DNA of 64,000 nt from Gibbsiella quercinecans (GCF_002291425.1 NZ_CP014136.1:5036925-5100924), one strand, 5' to 3'. Positions 44,885-53,354 are shown, counted from the first letter of the stretch. The notes: a model not told the origin generated them from the sequence alone. Program-made: numbers and translations.

Positions 44885-46465
44885 ATGAAACGCATTGCGA
44901 TTGTGGGGACAGGCCCAACAGGGATTTATACGTTCTTTTCGCTCTTAAAAAGTGAAACACCCCTGGCGATAACCCTCTTCGAGCAGGCAGAGCAGGCGGG
45001 CGTGGGGATGCCTTATAGCGATGAGGATAATAGCCGGCTGATGCTGGCGAATATCGCCAGTATCGAGATCCCGCCGATTACTGCCAGCTATCTGGCATGG
45101 TTGCGCCTGCAAGACGAAAAACAACTGGCGCGTTTCGGCGTTGATAAATCAAGCCTGCATCAGCGCCAGTTTTTGCCGCGGATTTTGCTTGGGCAATATT
45201 TCAGAGATCAATTCCAGATACTGCTGAAGCAGGCATCGGCGCGCGGTTTTGCGGTCACATTACATGAGTCGTGCAAAGTGGCGGATATTGAAGCCTTGCC
45301 TGCAGGTGTGAAGCTGTGCGCCGGCGGCGCGCCTGTCGCCGATTTTTTTGATCTGGTGGTGATTGCCACCGGGCATGTTTGGCCGGAAAAGGAAGCCTCG
45401 ACGCGCAGCTATTTTCCCAGCCCCTGGTCGGGGCTGGTGGAAACGGCGATTCCCGCCTGTCGCATTGGCATCATGGGGACATCGCTCAGTGCGATTGATG
45501 CGGCCATGGCCGTGGTGGAGCAGCATGGCCAGTTTGTTGAGGGCGCCGAGGGTAAACTGTGTTTCGAGCTTGCCCCGGAAAGCCAGGCGTTGAGCATCAC
45601 GCTGATGTCACGCTCGGGGATACTGCCGGAAGCCGATTTTTACTGCCCCATACCTTATCAGCCTCTGCGCATGGCAACCGAGCAGGCGATTAAACAAGAA
45701 ATCGCTGCCGGGCCAGAGGGGCTGTTGGATCGCGTGTTTATGCTCATGGTTGAAGAGATCCAGCTTGCCGATCCCGCCTGGAGTGAGCGGGTATCGCTCG
45801 CGGCGCTGGATGCTGACAGTTTCGCCGATGCTTATTTCAGCGATCGCGCACGCTATGATCCGTTTCGCTGGGCTGAATACAACCTGGCCGAAGTTGAGCG
45901 CAACAAGCGCGGCAAGCGCACCGTGCCCTGGCGTTATGCGATCCTGCGGCTGCATGAAGCCGTGCAGGCCATCGTGCCGCACCTTGGGGAACAGGATCAC
46001 CAACGCTTCACGGCCGGGCTGGCCAAGGTTTTCATTGATAACTATGCGGCAATCCCGCCCGAATCTATACGCCGGCTGTTGGCGCTGCGCGCAGCCGGGG
46101 TGATTGGCCTGCTGGAGCTTGGGTATGATTATCAACAAGAGGTACTGGACAAAAACACACTAATCCGCATTGATGGCGCAGAATATCTCTTTGATTTATT
46201 CATTGATGCCCGCGGCCAGCGGCCGCTCAAAACCAACGAATTGCCGTTTCCGGGGCTAAGGCGGCAACTGATGGCGTCGGGCGAGGATATTCCCGCCGTC
46301 GGCGACGATTACACCTTGCTGGCGCCGGATATCGCGCGCGGGCGCATTGCTTTTGGCGCATTGCCATACCTGATGCATGACCGGCCTTTTGTGCAGGGCA
46401 TTACCGCAAGCGCGGACATCGGCGCAGCAATTGCACGTGCAGCCCTATCTCGTTGGCGGCGCTGA
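44885..46465 (+). CDS. FAD/NAD(P)-binding flavoprotein
   Basis: 526 aa. The N-terminal dinucleotide-binding motif IVGTGPTGIYTFFSL and a second Rossmann-like motif GIMGTSLSAIDAAMAV suggest both FAD and NAD(P) sites. The pattern ATGHVWPE and the long insert match the NAD_binding_9 (PF13454) group. The enzyme reaction is not predicted by the sequence. Strong promoter region of about 180 bases upstream; monocistronic, ending near the LexA box of cho. Confidence 0.8.
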   Translation: MKRIAIVGTGPTGIYTFFSLLKSETPLAITLFEQAEQAGVGMPYSDEDNSRLMLANIASIEIPPITASYLAWLRLQDEKQLARFGVDKSSLHQRQFLPRILLGQYFRDQFQILLKQASARGFAVTLHESCKVADIEALPAGVKLCAGGAPVADFFDLVVIATGHVWPEKEASTRSYFPSPWSGLVETAIPACRIGIMGTSLSAIDAAMAVVEQHGQFVEGAEGKLCFELAPESQALSITLMSRSGILPEADFYCPIPYQPLRMATEQAIKQEIAAGPEGLLDRVFMLMVEEIQLADPAWSERVSLAALDADSFADAYFSDRARYDPFRWAEYNLAEVERNKRGKRTVPWRYAILRLHEAVQAIVPHLGEQDHQRFTAGLAKVFIDNYAAIPPESIRRLLALRAAGVIGLLELGYDYQQEVLDKNTLIRIDGAEYLFDLFIDARGQRPLKTNELPFPGLRRQLMASGEDIPAVGDDYTLLAPDIARGRIAFGALPYLMHDRPFVQGITASADIGAAIARAALSRWRR

Positions 46466-46526
46466 ATTGGTCAGCGGGCCATGGTTTTGCCTGTCGCCAT
46501 GTAAAACGTTATTTAATGGCGCTATA

Positions 46527-46542
46527 CTGTATGAAAAACCAG
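46527..46542 (+). promoter_or_regulatory. LexA box of cho
   Basis: CTGTATGAAAAACCAG keeps the invariant CTG-N10-CAG. It lies 14 bases ahead of the TTG start of cho and matches the arrangement in E. coli. Confidence 0.8.
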
Positions 46543-46556
46543 TACAGGGGAAATCA

Positions 46557-47429
46557 TTGGCCAGACATCAAAGCGCGCCGCGGTTGGCATTTGAAGCCGC
46601 GGCAATTTATCAATATCCAGAGCACCTGCGCCAATGGTTGGCGGGCTTGCCCTCGTTGCCAGGGGTTTATCTGTTCCACGGCGAGAGTGAAACCATGCCG
46701 CTCTATATTGGTAAAAGCGTGAATATCCGTAGCCGGGTGCTTTCACATTTGCGCGCCCCGGATGAAGCCGCGATGCTGCGCCAGGCACGGCGGATCTCGT
46801 TCGTCAGAACCGCCGGTGAAATCGGCGCCTTGCTGCTGGAGGCGCAGATGATCAAAAAGCAGCAGCCGCTGTTTAATAAGCGCCTGCGCCGCAACAAACA
46901 GCTTTGTGCCTTGCAGCTTAATGCCGATAAGCCTGAAGTGGTGTATGCCAAAGAGGTGGACTTCGCTCGTAAAGCGGGGTTGTTCGGGCTATTTGCTAAC
47001 CGGCGGGCGGCGCTGCAGGCGCTGCAGTCCATCGCCGATCGGCATCAACTCTGTTATGGGCTATTGGGGCTTGAGCCGTTGAGCCGGGGGCGCCCCTGTT
47101 TTCGCTCGGCGCTGAAGCGTTGCGCCGGCGCCTGTTGTGGCAAGGAGAGCCTGGCCGCGCATCGCCAGCGGCTGCTTGCTGCGCTTGAGGAAGGCCGCGT
47201 GGTGTGTTGGCCGTGGCAGGGCCCGATCGCTTTGCGCGAGCAGGGGCCGGATAGGGTGCAGTACCACATTATTCACCATTGGCTCTGGCTCGGTGCCGTA
47301 GACGATCTGGGCGATGCACCGGCGTTAATGGTCGCTGCGCCGGGTTTTGACAGCGACGGCTATAAAATTCTCTGTAAACCCGTGATGAGTGGGCAGTATG
47401 AGATTATAGATCTTTACGAACAAGCATGA
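46557..47429 (+). CDS. cho: excinuclease Cho (UvrC homologue)
   Basis: 290 aa: a GIY-YIG domain (GVYLFHGESETMPLYIGKSVNIRSRVLSHL) and the Cho-specific C-terminal part (FNKRLRRNKQLCALQLN, CFRSALKRCAGACCGKES). Cho makes a single 3' incision four bases farther from the lesion than UvrC. I set the start at TTG 46557, after GGGGAAA, because homology begins ARHQSAPRL; the longer open frame runs into the LexA box. SOS-regulated. Confidence 0.93.
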   Translation: MARHQSAPRLAFEAAAIYQYPEHLRQWLAGLPSLPGVYLFHGESETMPLYIGKSVNIRSRVLSHLRAPDEAAMLRQARRISFVRTAGEIGALLLEAQMIKKQQPLFNKRLRRNKQLCALQLNADKPEVVYAKEVDFARKAGLFGLFANRRAALQALQSIADRHQLCYGLLGLEPLSRGRPCFRSALKRCAGACCGKESLAAHRQRLLAALEEGRVVCWPWQGPIALREQGPDRVQYHIIHHWLWLGAVDDLGDAPALMVAAPGFDSDGYKILCKPVMSGQYEIIDLYEQA

Positions 47430-47634
47430 CGCCCTAGAGTCTTTATTTGGGCGTAATTCCTATTCGTATCTGTCTGGTTGGGCATTAGCCGGCTCGTTAG
47501 CTAAAAACGGTGAGGATGATGCAGTGGGCTCTGCTGAGGAACGTAACAGGTTAGAGTTCAAAAAATATGAGATTTATGAGTATAAAAAATCATTAAATTA
47601 TAGGTGTCTGGCTAAAACAAAGGCGAAGAGATAA
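47418..47634 (+). other. orphan open frame after cho
   Basis: A stop-free frame that has no proper start codon overlaps the end of cho and reads ALESLFGRNSYSYLSGWALA and on to KKSLNYRCLAKTKAKR. Composition is protein-like and the AT content rises. It may be the 3' tail of a former gene; function unknown. Confidence 0.25.
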
Positions 47635-47749
47635 ACATGGGTTGCCCTGGGGCATTTTACCGGTACTGATGGTTTTCTTTGGTCTTGTGTATCTATACAC
47701 AAAATCATTCAAGTTGCAGTTATGTTGGCTTTTGCTATTTTTTACATTT

Positions 47750-47777
47750 AAAAAAACCCGCAGCAGCGGGTTTTTAT
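47750..47777 (-). terminator. intrinsic terminator of the cspA-like gene
   Basis: AAAAACCCGC/GCGGGTTTTT stem with loop AGCA; works in both directions, and the minus-strand T-run is good. Confidence 0.85.
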
Positions 47778-47844
47778 CACTATGGCTTAACTGCTCAGGC
47801 TATTGCCGTCATCGCTATTGTAAGCCTTTGCGAATTATCTGGCA

Positions 47845-48057
47845 TTAAATCGCACAGACATTGCCGGCAGAAGGGCCTTTTGCGCCATTCTCGATAGAGA
47901 ATTCCACTTTTTGCCCTTCATCCAGAGTTTTGAAGTCATTACTTTGGATAGCTGAAAAATGTACGAATACATCTTTACTGCCATCTGCTGGCGAAATAAA
48001 ACCAAAACCTTTACCAGCGTCAAACCATTTTACTAAACCAGTCATTTTATTAGACAT
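47845..48057 (-). CDS. cold-inducible CspA-type protein
   Basis: 70 aa, beginning [20 protein letters not shown] as in CspA/CspB/CspG. RNP1 (KGFGFI) and RNP2 (VFVHF) are intact. It has a 172-base leader with the cspA cold box, unlike the other two csp genes of this window, so it is the true cold-shock member. RNA chaperone that melts mRNA structure at low temperature. Confidence 0.93.
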   Translation of the reverse strand: MSNKMTGLVKWFDAGKGFGFISPADGSKDVFVHFSAIQSNDFKTLDEGQKVEFSIENGAKGPSAGNVCAI

Positions 48058-48229
48058 AGATACTTCCTTTAATTTTTAGCCACTTAAGGTGGCAAACATG
48101 GCCTGTATTCAGATAATTACTTATTGGGCACTTAGGAGAAGGCTCATGAAGAAGGGCATCTATGGATAAACTCTTGAACTGAGAACTGCTTTACTAAAAC
48201 TGCTTTCATAAGGTCTGTGTTCCAAACCG
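48058..48229 (-). promoter_or_regulatory. cspA-type thermosensing 5' UTR with cold box
   Basis: On the minus strand the leader starts CGGTTTGGAACACAGACC, which aligns with the E. coli cspA start and cold box (CGGTTTGACGTACAGACC). It continues with AAAGCAG, CAAGAG and ends TTAAAGGAAG before the ATG. In E. coli this leader refolds on cooling to expose the RBS and stabilise the mRNA. Confidence 0.8.
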
Positions 48230-48582
48230 ATGACGCATCATATCCTTGTCCTGCTTTATTAAGCAAGTGTTAATTTTTCTTATCTGATTTTTTAAATGTT
48301 TTATTGGTGTTCATTGGCTCTTCGGCTTTGGGTTTTTCATGAGGTTTAGATTTTTATCGAATGCGAAACGCATATTTCTCAGCCTGATCAACTCTTGTGA
48401 AATCGTTTTTATCCGAGCGTTATCATCATGGCCGCATCCTAGGGCATAAGGCGCAGGAGAGCCGCGGTGCCATTGTGCCCCGGCCTGCGGTAACAAAGAA
48501 GCTGAACGGTCTGGAAACGGTGCCTGGTCATGAGCTTGCGCCGTTTGCAAATGTGCTTGAAGAGCGATCAGGAAAGGGTAGA
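48230..48582. other. 353-base stretch, no supported gene
   Basis: Contains the cspA-type promoter at its left end. Opposing frames of 79 and 97 codons overlap each other and have no RBS. Confidence 0.45.
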
Positions 48583-48690
48583 ATGTTACGCATTTCCAAT
48601 GCGGAGACTACCCTGTTTCTGGTTGTATTAAACATTCTTGTGGCGCTTAGCGTGCATCTGACAATCTGCTTTGGAAGCTGTGTTTCATGA
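48583..48690 (+). CDS. small membrane protein, 35 aa
   Basis: A strong GGAAAGGG RBS precedes the ATG. One hydrophobic helix (TTLFLVVLNILVALSVHLTI) spans nearly the whole peptide, with a polar N-terminus (MLRISNAE) and a C-terminal FGSCVS. It resembles in size and layout the tiny membrane proteins of E. coli (for example YoaJ, YoaK), but no homology is claimed. Confidence 0.55.
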   Translation: MLRISNAETTLFLVVLNILVALSVHLTICFGSCVS

Positions 48691-48713
48691 GTATGAACGT
48701 TAAGGGGGGGCAT

Positions 48714-48788
48714 ATGAACAACCCGCTTTTCATCGGCATTTTAGTGGTGCTCTGGATTTTGGACGTCTATCTTAAAAACCCATTATAG
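48714..48788 (+). CDS. small membrane protein, 24 aa
   Basis: MNNPLFIGILVVLWILDVYL is almost all one membrane helix, followed by KNPL. An unusually strong RBS (AAGGGGGGG) lies at the best spacing. It follows the 35-aa ORF by 23 bases, which suggests a two-gene unit. No family is recognised. Confidence 0.5.
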   Translation: MNNPLFIGILVVLWILDVYLKNPL

Positions 48789-49159
48789 TCCTTCCAGGGC
48801 TTCACCCTGGGGGGCTGCAAAGGAGTCGCATCGTTTGGCTACCCGCCTAAAGCGCCCTTTGCCCGGAACCAAAGTCATCGCTGCAACGGCAAAATCACTG
48901 CGTCATGTTTCTTCGCTTTATCCCCGCTTGCTGGCTTGTTTAAAATATTACTCCGGCGTGTTTGGTATATATTTCCCCGCGCTGATAGTCGCGTGATATT
49001 TTTATTTATCTTAAATGACGTATTTATTTAACCGCCAATTTCCTATGGGCTATCTTCTGCGCGCATCAATGTGCGATTGCCGCTGGCGTGAGCGTACATC
49101 CCCAAGCGTTATGAACCGGTTCAACCAAGGGCGGGGCGGAACCCACGTGTTTAATCGGG
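48789..49159. other. 371-base stretch without a gene
   Basis: No convincing ORF, RNA or repeat. The right end carries the promoter of the tRNA-like gene. Confidence 0.45.
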
Positions 49160-49188
49160 TTGAACGATGAGGCTCTGGCCGATATGAT
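49160..49188 (+). promoter_or_regulatory. sigma-70 promoter of the tRNA-like gene
   Basis: TTGAAC, a 17-base spacer, then TATGAT: close to consensus with optimal spacing. The predicted transcription start is only a few bases from the 5' end of the folded RNA. Confidence 0.75.
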
Positions 49189-49196
49189 CGCTCTAT

Positions 49197-49277
49197 CCGC
49201 CATTAGCTCAACGTGGCAAGAGCATTGCTTCGTGACAGGAAGTAAGAGCCGGGGTTCGAGACCTCGATGGCGGACCA
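49197..49277 (+). tRNA. tRNA-like gene, anticodon loop reads GAC, isotype uncertain
   Basis: 81 bases fold as a cloverleaf. The acceptor stem is CCGCCAT/ATGGCGG with discriminator A and encoded CCA. The D arm GCTC/GAGC has a GG-bearing 10-base loop, and the T arm CGGGG/CCTCG has loop TTCGAGA. The anticodon arm GCTTC/GAAGT with loop GTGACAG places U33 before GAC (a valine anticodon). Two extra bases on each side (TT, AA) lengthen this stem to 7 bp. Such an arm is abnormal, and C at position 1 is unusual for valine. It may be a degenerate or special-purpose tRNA. Confidence 0.5.
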
Positions 49278-49328
49278 AATACGGCCGCAGGGCGCATATG
49301 AGTATGCCCCTGTGCGAATAGCCCTGGC

Positions 49329-49358
49329 GCCCCGGCCACCGCCGGGGTTTCGCGTTTC
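49329..49358 (+). terminator. terminator of the tRNA-like gene
   Basis: CCCCGGC/GCCGGGG stem with loop CACC, followed by TTTCGCGTTT. Confidence 0.65.
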
Positions 49359-49374
49359 TGGGGCTGGCGTGCTG

Positions 49375-49545
49375 CTACTTTTTCTGTGATTTTTTGGCTT
49401 CGTGCTTTTCCATATTGGCCTTTGCCTCTTCTTTGGCCTTTTCCGCCAAATGCGCGATTTCCTCTTCGCTGACGAGTTCACCGGCATTGTGAACCTTGGC
49501 AAAGCCTTCATTGATCTTGGTGTCTTGCGGTTTTTTATCGTCCAT
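49375..49545 (-). CDS. small charged protein, 56 aa
   Basis: MDDKKPQDTKINEGFAKVHN begins a soluble, Lys/Glu/Ala-rich, probably helical protein (EEEIAHLAEKAKEEAKANMEKHEAKK). RBS AGG lies 9 bases upstream. No cysteine, no hydrophobic segment and no known family. The sequence looks like a stress-type small protein of enterobacteria, but I cannot name it. Confidence 0.65.
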   Translation of the reverse strand: MDDKKPQDTKINEGFAKVHNAGELVSEEEIAHLAEKAKEEAKANMEKHEAKKSQKK

Positions 49546-49773
49546 TATCTGTAACCTATTTCGGTAGTTTTACGTCAGGGTAGTTAACCATAAAACGCCC
49601 GGTAAAAGTTTGATTAAGGCTGCGGCACGACCGATTCCTGTGCAGGAAGGCCGTGCGGCAAGCGCCTGGCGCTGTTTTTAGCCCGTCACTTCACACTAAC
49701 TTTCTTTACCGATCAGTAGGCTAGCGTGCTTTGGCATAGCGGCCTCTCCCATTGCTAAAAATTTCCCTTTATA

Positions 49774-49789
49774 CTGTATAAAAAAACAG
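49774..49789 (+). promoter_or_regulatory. LexA box of umuDC
   Basis: CTGTATAAAAAAACAG: full CTG-N10-CAG with AT core, 14 bases before umuD. Confidence 0.93.
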
Positions 49790-49802
49790 TAAAGGTGAGC
49801 AT

Positions 49803-50225
49803 ATGAGATTATTTTACCCAACGGCGAACCCCGGCAAACTCGAACTTCCGTTGTTCTCTGACAAAGTGCCGGCAGGCTTCCCCAGCCCGGCGGCGGATTA
49901 TGTCGGCGCACGGATAGATCTGAACGAGTACTGCATCAGCCACCCCAACGCGACCTACTTTTTGTACGCCACAGGGGATTCGATGCTCGAAGCGGGCATC
50001 ACCGAAGGCTCCATGCTGGTGGTCGATCGCAGCATCAGCGCGGGGCACGGCGATATCGTGATCGCGAGTGTTGCCGGGGAGTTCACCGTAAAACGGCTGT
50101 GCCTGCACCCTCGCCGCCAGTTGGAGCCGATGAACCCCAAATACCAACCGATAGCCCTGCGGGAAGGCCATGACGAGGTTGAGATATTCGGCGTTGTTGT
50201 CTCTGTTATCACCAGGCTCAAGTAA
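49803..50225 (+). CDS. umuD: SOS translesion polymerase V protein UmuD
   Basis: 140 aa, LexA-like S24 peptidase fold. Self-cleavage site A24-G25 in PAGFPSPAADYV; the catalytic Ser lies in GDSMLEAG (about residue 61) and Lys in EFTVKRL (about 98). RecA filaments induce cleavage to UmuD', which joins UmuC to form Pol V. Preceded by a LexA box; its stop codon abuts the umuC ATG. Confidence 0.96.
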   Translation: MRLFYPTANPGKLELPLFSDKVPAGFPSPAADYVGARIDLNEYCISHPNATYFLYATGDSMLEAGITEGSMLVVDRSISAGHGDIVIASVAGEFTVKRLCLHPRRQLEPMNPKYQPIALREGHDEVEIFGVVVSVITRLK

Positions 50226-51494
50226 ATGTACGCATTGGCTGATGTGAGCAATTTCTATGCGAGCTGTGAAATGCTGTGGCGCCCCGATTTGCGTGGCCGG
50301 CCGGTGGTTGTGCTGTCGAATAACGATGGTTGCGTTGTCGCCAGAAGTGCAGAGGCCAAAGCCTGCGGCGTAAAAATGGCGGTGCCTTATTTCCAGATTA
50401 AGCAACGCTTTGAACGCGCTGGCGGTATCGCATTCAGCAGCAATTATGAGCTCTATGCGGATATGTCTACGCGCGTTATGGCCATCCTGGAAGAGATGGC
50501 GCCGCACATCGAAATCTACAGCATTGATGAAAGCTTTCTCGATCTGACCGGCGTGCGCAACTGTACCGATCTGGCAACGTTTGGGCACCAGGTCAGAAGC
50601 CGGGTGAAAAAAGAAACCGGGTTAACGATTGGTATCGGGATTGCGCAAACCAAAACGCTGGCCAAGCTGGCTAACTTTGCCGCCAAGCGGTGGCAGAAGA
50701 CCAATGGCGTGGTCGATCTCTCTAACCCGGCGCGGCAACGGAGGTTAATGGCGATAGTGCCGGCGGCGGAAGTGTGGGGCATCGGCCGGCGGTTGGCGAA
50801 AAAACTCAGCGTCATGGGGATTGAAACAGCGCTGCAATTGGCCGATGCCAGTACAGCGATGATCCGCAAGCATTTCAGCGTGGTGCTTGAGCGCACGGTG
50901 CGTGAACTGCGTGGCCAGCCGTGCCTGGCACTGGAAGAGTTTGCGCCGACCAAGCAGCAGATCGTCTGTAGCCGTAGCTTTGGCGATCCGATAACGCTGT
51001 ATGAGCATATGCACCAGGCCATCTGCCTGCATGCCAGCCGGGCGGCGGAAAAATTGCGGGCGGAACACCAGTATTGCCGTCATGTGAGCGCATGGATCAA
51101 AACCAGCCCCTTTGCGAATCATCGCGCCTATTACGGCAATGCGGCCAGCATACCGCTCCATACCCCCTCGCAGGATACCCGCGACATTATCACCGCGGCT
51201 ATGCGCTGCCTGGATAAGATCTGGCAGCCAGGGCATCGTTACCAAAAATGCGGGGTGATACTGCAAGACTTTTTCAGCCAGGGCGTGGCCCAGTTGGGAT
51301 TGTTCGATGAATACCCGCCGCGGCCTAACAGTGGGCCGCTGATGAGCGTGTTGGATCAGATCAATCAGTCAGGCGGGGCGAAGGTGTGGTTTGCCGGGCA
51401 GGGGGCGCAGCAGGTGTGGGCGATGAAGCGTGAACTGCTCTCGCCGGCTTACACAACAAGGCTGGCCGATCTGCCGCGTGCGCGGGTGTATTAA
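50226..51494 (+). CDS. umuC: DNA polymerase V catalytic subunit UmuC
   Basis: 422 aa Y-family polymerase: DVSNFYASCEM holds the first metal Asp, YSIDESFLDL the catalytic D-E pair, followed by helix-hairpin-helix LAKLANFAAKRW and little-finger domains. C-terminal part ends RARVY. It is translated directly after umuD with no gap. Makes error-prone DNA past lesions with UmuD'2. Confidence 0.96.
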   Translation: MYALADVSNFYASCEMLWRPDLRGRPVVVLSNNDGCVVARSAEAKACGVKMAVPYFQIKQRFERAGGIAFSSNYELYADMSTRVMAILEEMAPHIEIYSIDESFLDLTGVRNCTDLATFGHQVRSRVKKETGLTIGIGIAQTKTLAKLANFAAKRWQKTNGVVDLSNPARQRRLMAIVPAAEVWGIGRRLAKKLSVMGIETALQLADASTAMIRKHFSVVLERTVRELRGQPCLALEEFAPTKQQIVCSRSFGDPITLYEHMHQAICLHASRAAEKLRAEHQYCRHVSAWIKTSPFANHRAYYGNAASIPLHTPSQDTRDIITAAMRCLDKIWQPGHRYQKCGVILQDFFSQGVAQLGLFDEYPPRPNSGPLMSVLDQINQSGGAKVWFAGQGAQQVWAMKRELLSPAYTTRLADLPRARVY

Positions 51495-51717
51495 CCTGGC
51501 TCGGGGGAATGGGGCGCAACCATATACCTGGTTTCTTATATAATTCCCCGAAAAAAATACTTAACAATATTAACTAATAAGTTAATTTACAGCTGTCACG
51601 TTAAAAGTGGTAAGCCAGCGAAAATGGGCATAGGCAACGGCGCTACACGATTTCACTCTGCAAATAGGTAGGGAACAACCAGTGGATAGGTTCGTGTGGT
51701 AATAAAGTCGCCAAAAG

Positions 51718-51755
51718 CAGAAAAAAATCCCGCCGATCTGTTGTGATACGGCGGG
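51718..51755 (-). terminator. minus-strand intrinsic terminator
   Basis: CCCGCCG/CGGCGGG stem with a 13-base loop, followed on the minus strand by ATTTTTTT. It implies that a transcript comes from the right. Confidence 0.55.
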
Positions 51756-51935
51756 TTGCCAATTCGGCCAACACCAGGGAAAATATAAGTGAATCTAATT
51801 AATTTATACCCGCAAACGGGGTCCAATAGTTTGCTATACATCAATAAAACTTAATTTTTATCATGAAAACGTGGGGCCGTTAGGCCACAAAACGTGCGCC
51901 GGCGGCAATCGCTATAAGAATAAGAATCAGTTATT

Positions 51936-52241
51936 TCATTTCACTGGATGGCGCAGTGTGTGGACGTTTGGGTGATAAGATTTTATTACGTACTGTCGGT
52001 ATACCGATAAACACTTTTCGTGTTGTTCCTTTAGCGGCAAGCCCTGTTGTACTGCGCGCATCCCATGGGAATCATGTTCCATAATGCGAGATCCTCCAGT
52101 AACTCTTAATACTTTGCCTACGCTGGTTCCATGATAACTGAAATCGAACAAGATCGGCTGATTGTGTAAACAAACAGCATTTGGTTGCAATTGTTGATTA
52201 ATTAATAACCATAAATGCCGGGTTGGTATTAAATTCCGCAC
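51936..52241 (-). CDS. uncertain ORF, 101 aa
   Basis: GTG start with no clear RBS; sequence MRNLIPTRHLWLLINQQLQP onward, His- and Gln-rich, no known motif. In favour: length, and the minus-strand terminator downstream. Against: start quality and odd composition. Possibly the N-terminal part of a regulator. Confidence 0.25.
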   Translation of the reverse strand: MRNLIPTRHLWLLINQQLQPNAVCLHNQPILFDFSYHGTSVGKVLRVTGGSRIMEHDSHGMRAVQQGLPLKEQHEKCLSVYRQYVIKSYHPNVHTLRHPVK

Positions 52242-52338
52242 GTTTTGACTGGTCGTTTCTACCCTCGAGGGCTATCCTCGCTCTAGTTTCGTATTTGTAC
52301 GATTTATTAAGCAATATTTATATTCATGAGGAGGTTCT

Positions 52339-53094
52339 ATGCGTTTTGATAATAAAGTCGTCGTGATTACCGGTGCGGGTAACGGCATGGGGGAAGCGGC
52401 CGCTCGCCGTTTCTCCGCTGAAGGCGCTATTGTCGTACTGGCCGACTGGGCAAAAGACGCCGTCGATGCCGTTGCGGCATCGCTGCCAAAGGGCAAAGCG
52501 CATGCGGTACACGTTGATGTTTCCGATCCTGCGGCCGTTGAAAAAATGATGAATGACGTTGCAGAGAAACTCGGCCGTATTGACGTGTTGCTGAACAATG
52601 CCGGTGTTCACGTTGCCGGTAGCGTGCTGGAAACCAGCGTTGCCGATTGGCGCCGCATTGCCGGTGTGGATATCGACGGCGTGGTCTTCTGTTCCAAATT
52701 CGCGCTGCCGCACCTGCTGAAAACCAAAGGCAGTATCGTGAATACTGCATCGGTTTCCGGCCTGGGCGGTGACTGGGGCGCAGCCTATTACTGTGCAGCG
52801 AAAGGCGCAGTGGTTAACCTGACCCGCGCCATGGCGCTGGATCACGGCGCAGACGGCGTGCGTGTGAACTCTGTGTGCCCAAGCCTGGTGAAAACCAACA
52901 TGACCAATGGCTGGCCGCAGGAGATCCGCGACAAATTCAACGAACGTATCCCGTTGGGCCGTGCGGCAGAACCCGAAGAAATCGCCGCGGTTATGGCATT
53001 CCTGGCCAGCGATGACGCCAGCTTTATCAACGGCGCCAACGTGCCGGTCGATGGCGGGGCAACCGCCTCTGACGGCCAGCCAAAAATCGTTTAA
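52339..53094 (+). CDS. budC: meso-2,3-butanediol dehydrogenase (SDR family)
   Basis: 251 aa. TGAGNGMGEAAA (residues 10-21) binds NAD, LLNNAG is the structural motif, and the catalytic tetrad is S139, Y152 and K156 in SVSGLGGDWGAAYYCAAKGA with N111 region upstream. The sequence agrees closely with the S. marcescens meso-butanediol dehydrogenase of the same length, which reduces acetoin to 2,3-butanediol. It is separate from the budAB genes here. AGGAGG RBS. A strong terminator follows. Confidence 0.9.
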   Translation: MRFDNKVVVITGAGNGMGEAAARRFSAEGAIVVLADWAKDAVDAVAASLPKGKAHAVHVDVSDPAAVEKMMNDVAEKLGRIDVLLNNAGVHVAGSVLETSVADWRRIAGVDIDGVVFCSKFALPHLLKTKGSIVNTASVSGLGGDWGAAYYCAAKGAVVNLTRAMALDHGADGVRVNSVCPSLVKTNMTNGWPQEIRDKFNERIPLGRAAEPEEIAAVMAFLASDDASFINGANVPVDGGATASDGQPKIV

Positions 53095-53150
53095 CACTGT
53101 AGTGGAAGGCAATGCATCATTGCCTGCGTAACGTATGGCGTTACGCCAAT

Positions 53151-53178
53151 AGGGCACAGCTTGCTGTGCCCTTTTTTA
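53151..53178 (+). terminator. intrinsic terminator of budC
   Basis: GGGCACAGC/GCTGTGCCC stem, 2-base loop, six T. Confidence 0.88.
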
Positions 53179-53354
53179 TACCTGCCGCCGGCTAACCGTA
53201 GACGCCTCATGATCCCTGTTTGCTGCAACGATGCCCCGCAGCTTGGCAGGCTACCTCGCTCCTTTGTGCAGCCATTGGCGCTGCGCCTTTTCTTTTCTCG
53301 TACCGCACCGTAAAGTAAAAAACGGATAAAAATAATCGATTGGAAGGCCTGAAC

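Larger units (their letters stand above)
51495..52338. other. 844-base region between umuC and butanediol dehydrogenase
   Basis: AT-rich. A minus-strand terminator at 51718-51755 and one uncertain 101-codon minus-strand frame (51936-52241) are its only contents. The right end holds the promoter of the dehydrogenase gene. Confidence 0.45.

Noticed and set aside
48397..48690. 97-codon frame reading through to the 35-aa membrane peptide
   Set aside because: The N-terminal 60 residues have no RBS and odd composition; the strong RBS is internal at 48575, so only the short ORF is kept.
49066..49278. 70-aa minus-strand ORF over the tRNA-like gene
   Set aside because: The N-terminal VRHRGLEPRL sequence is a common artefact of reading a tRNA gene backwards; no RBS.
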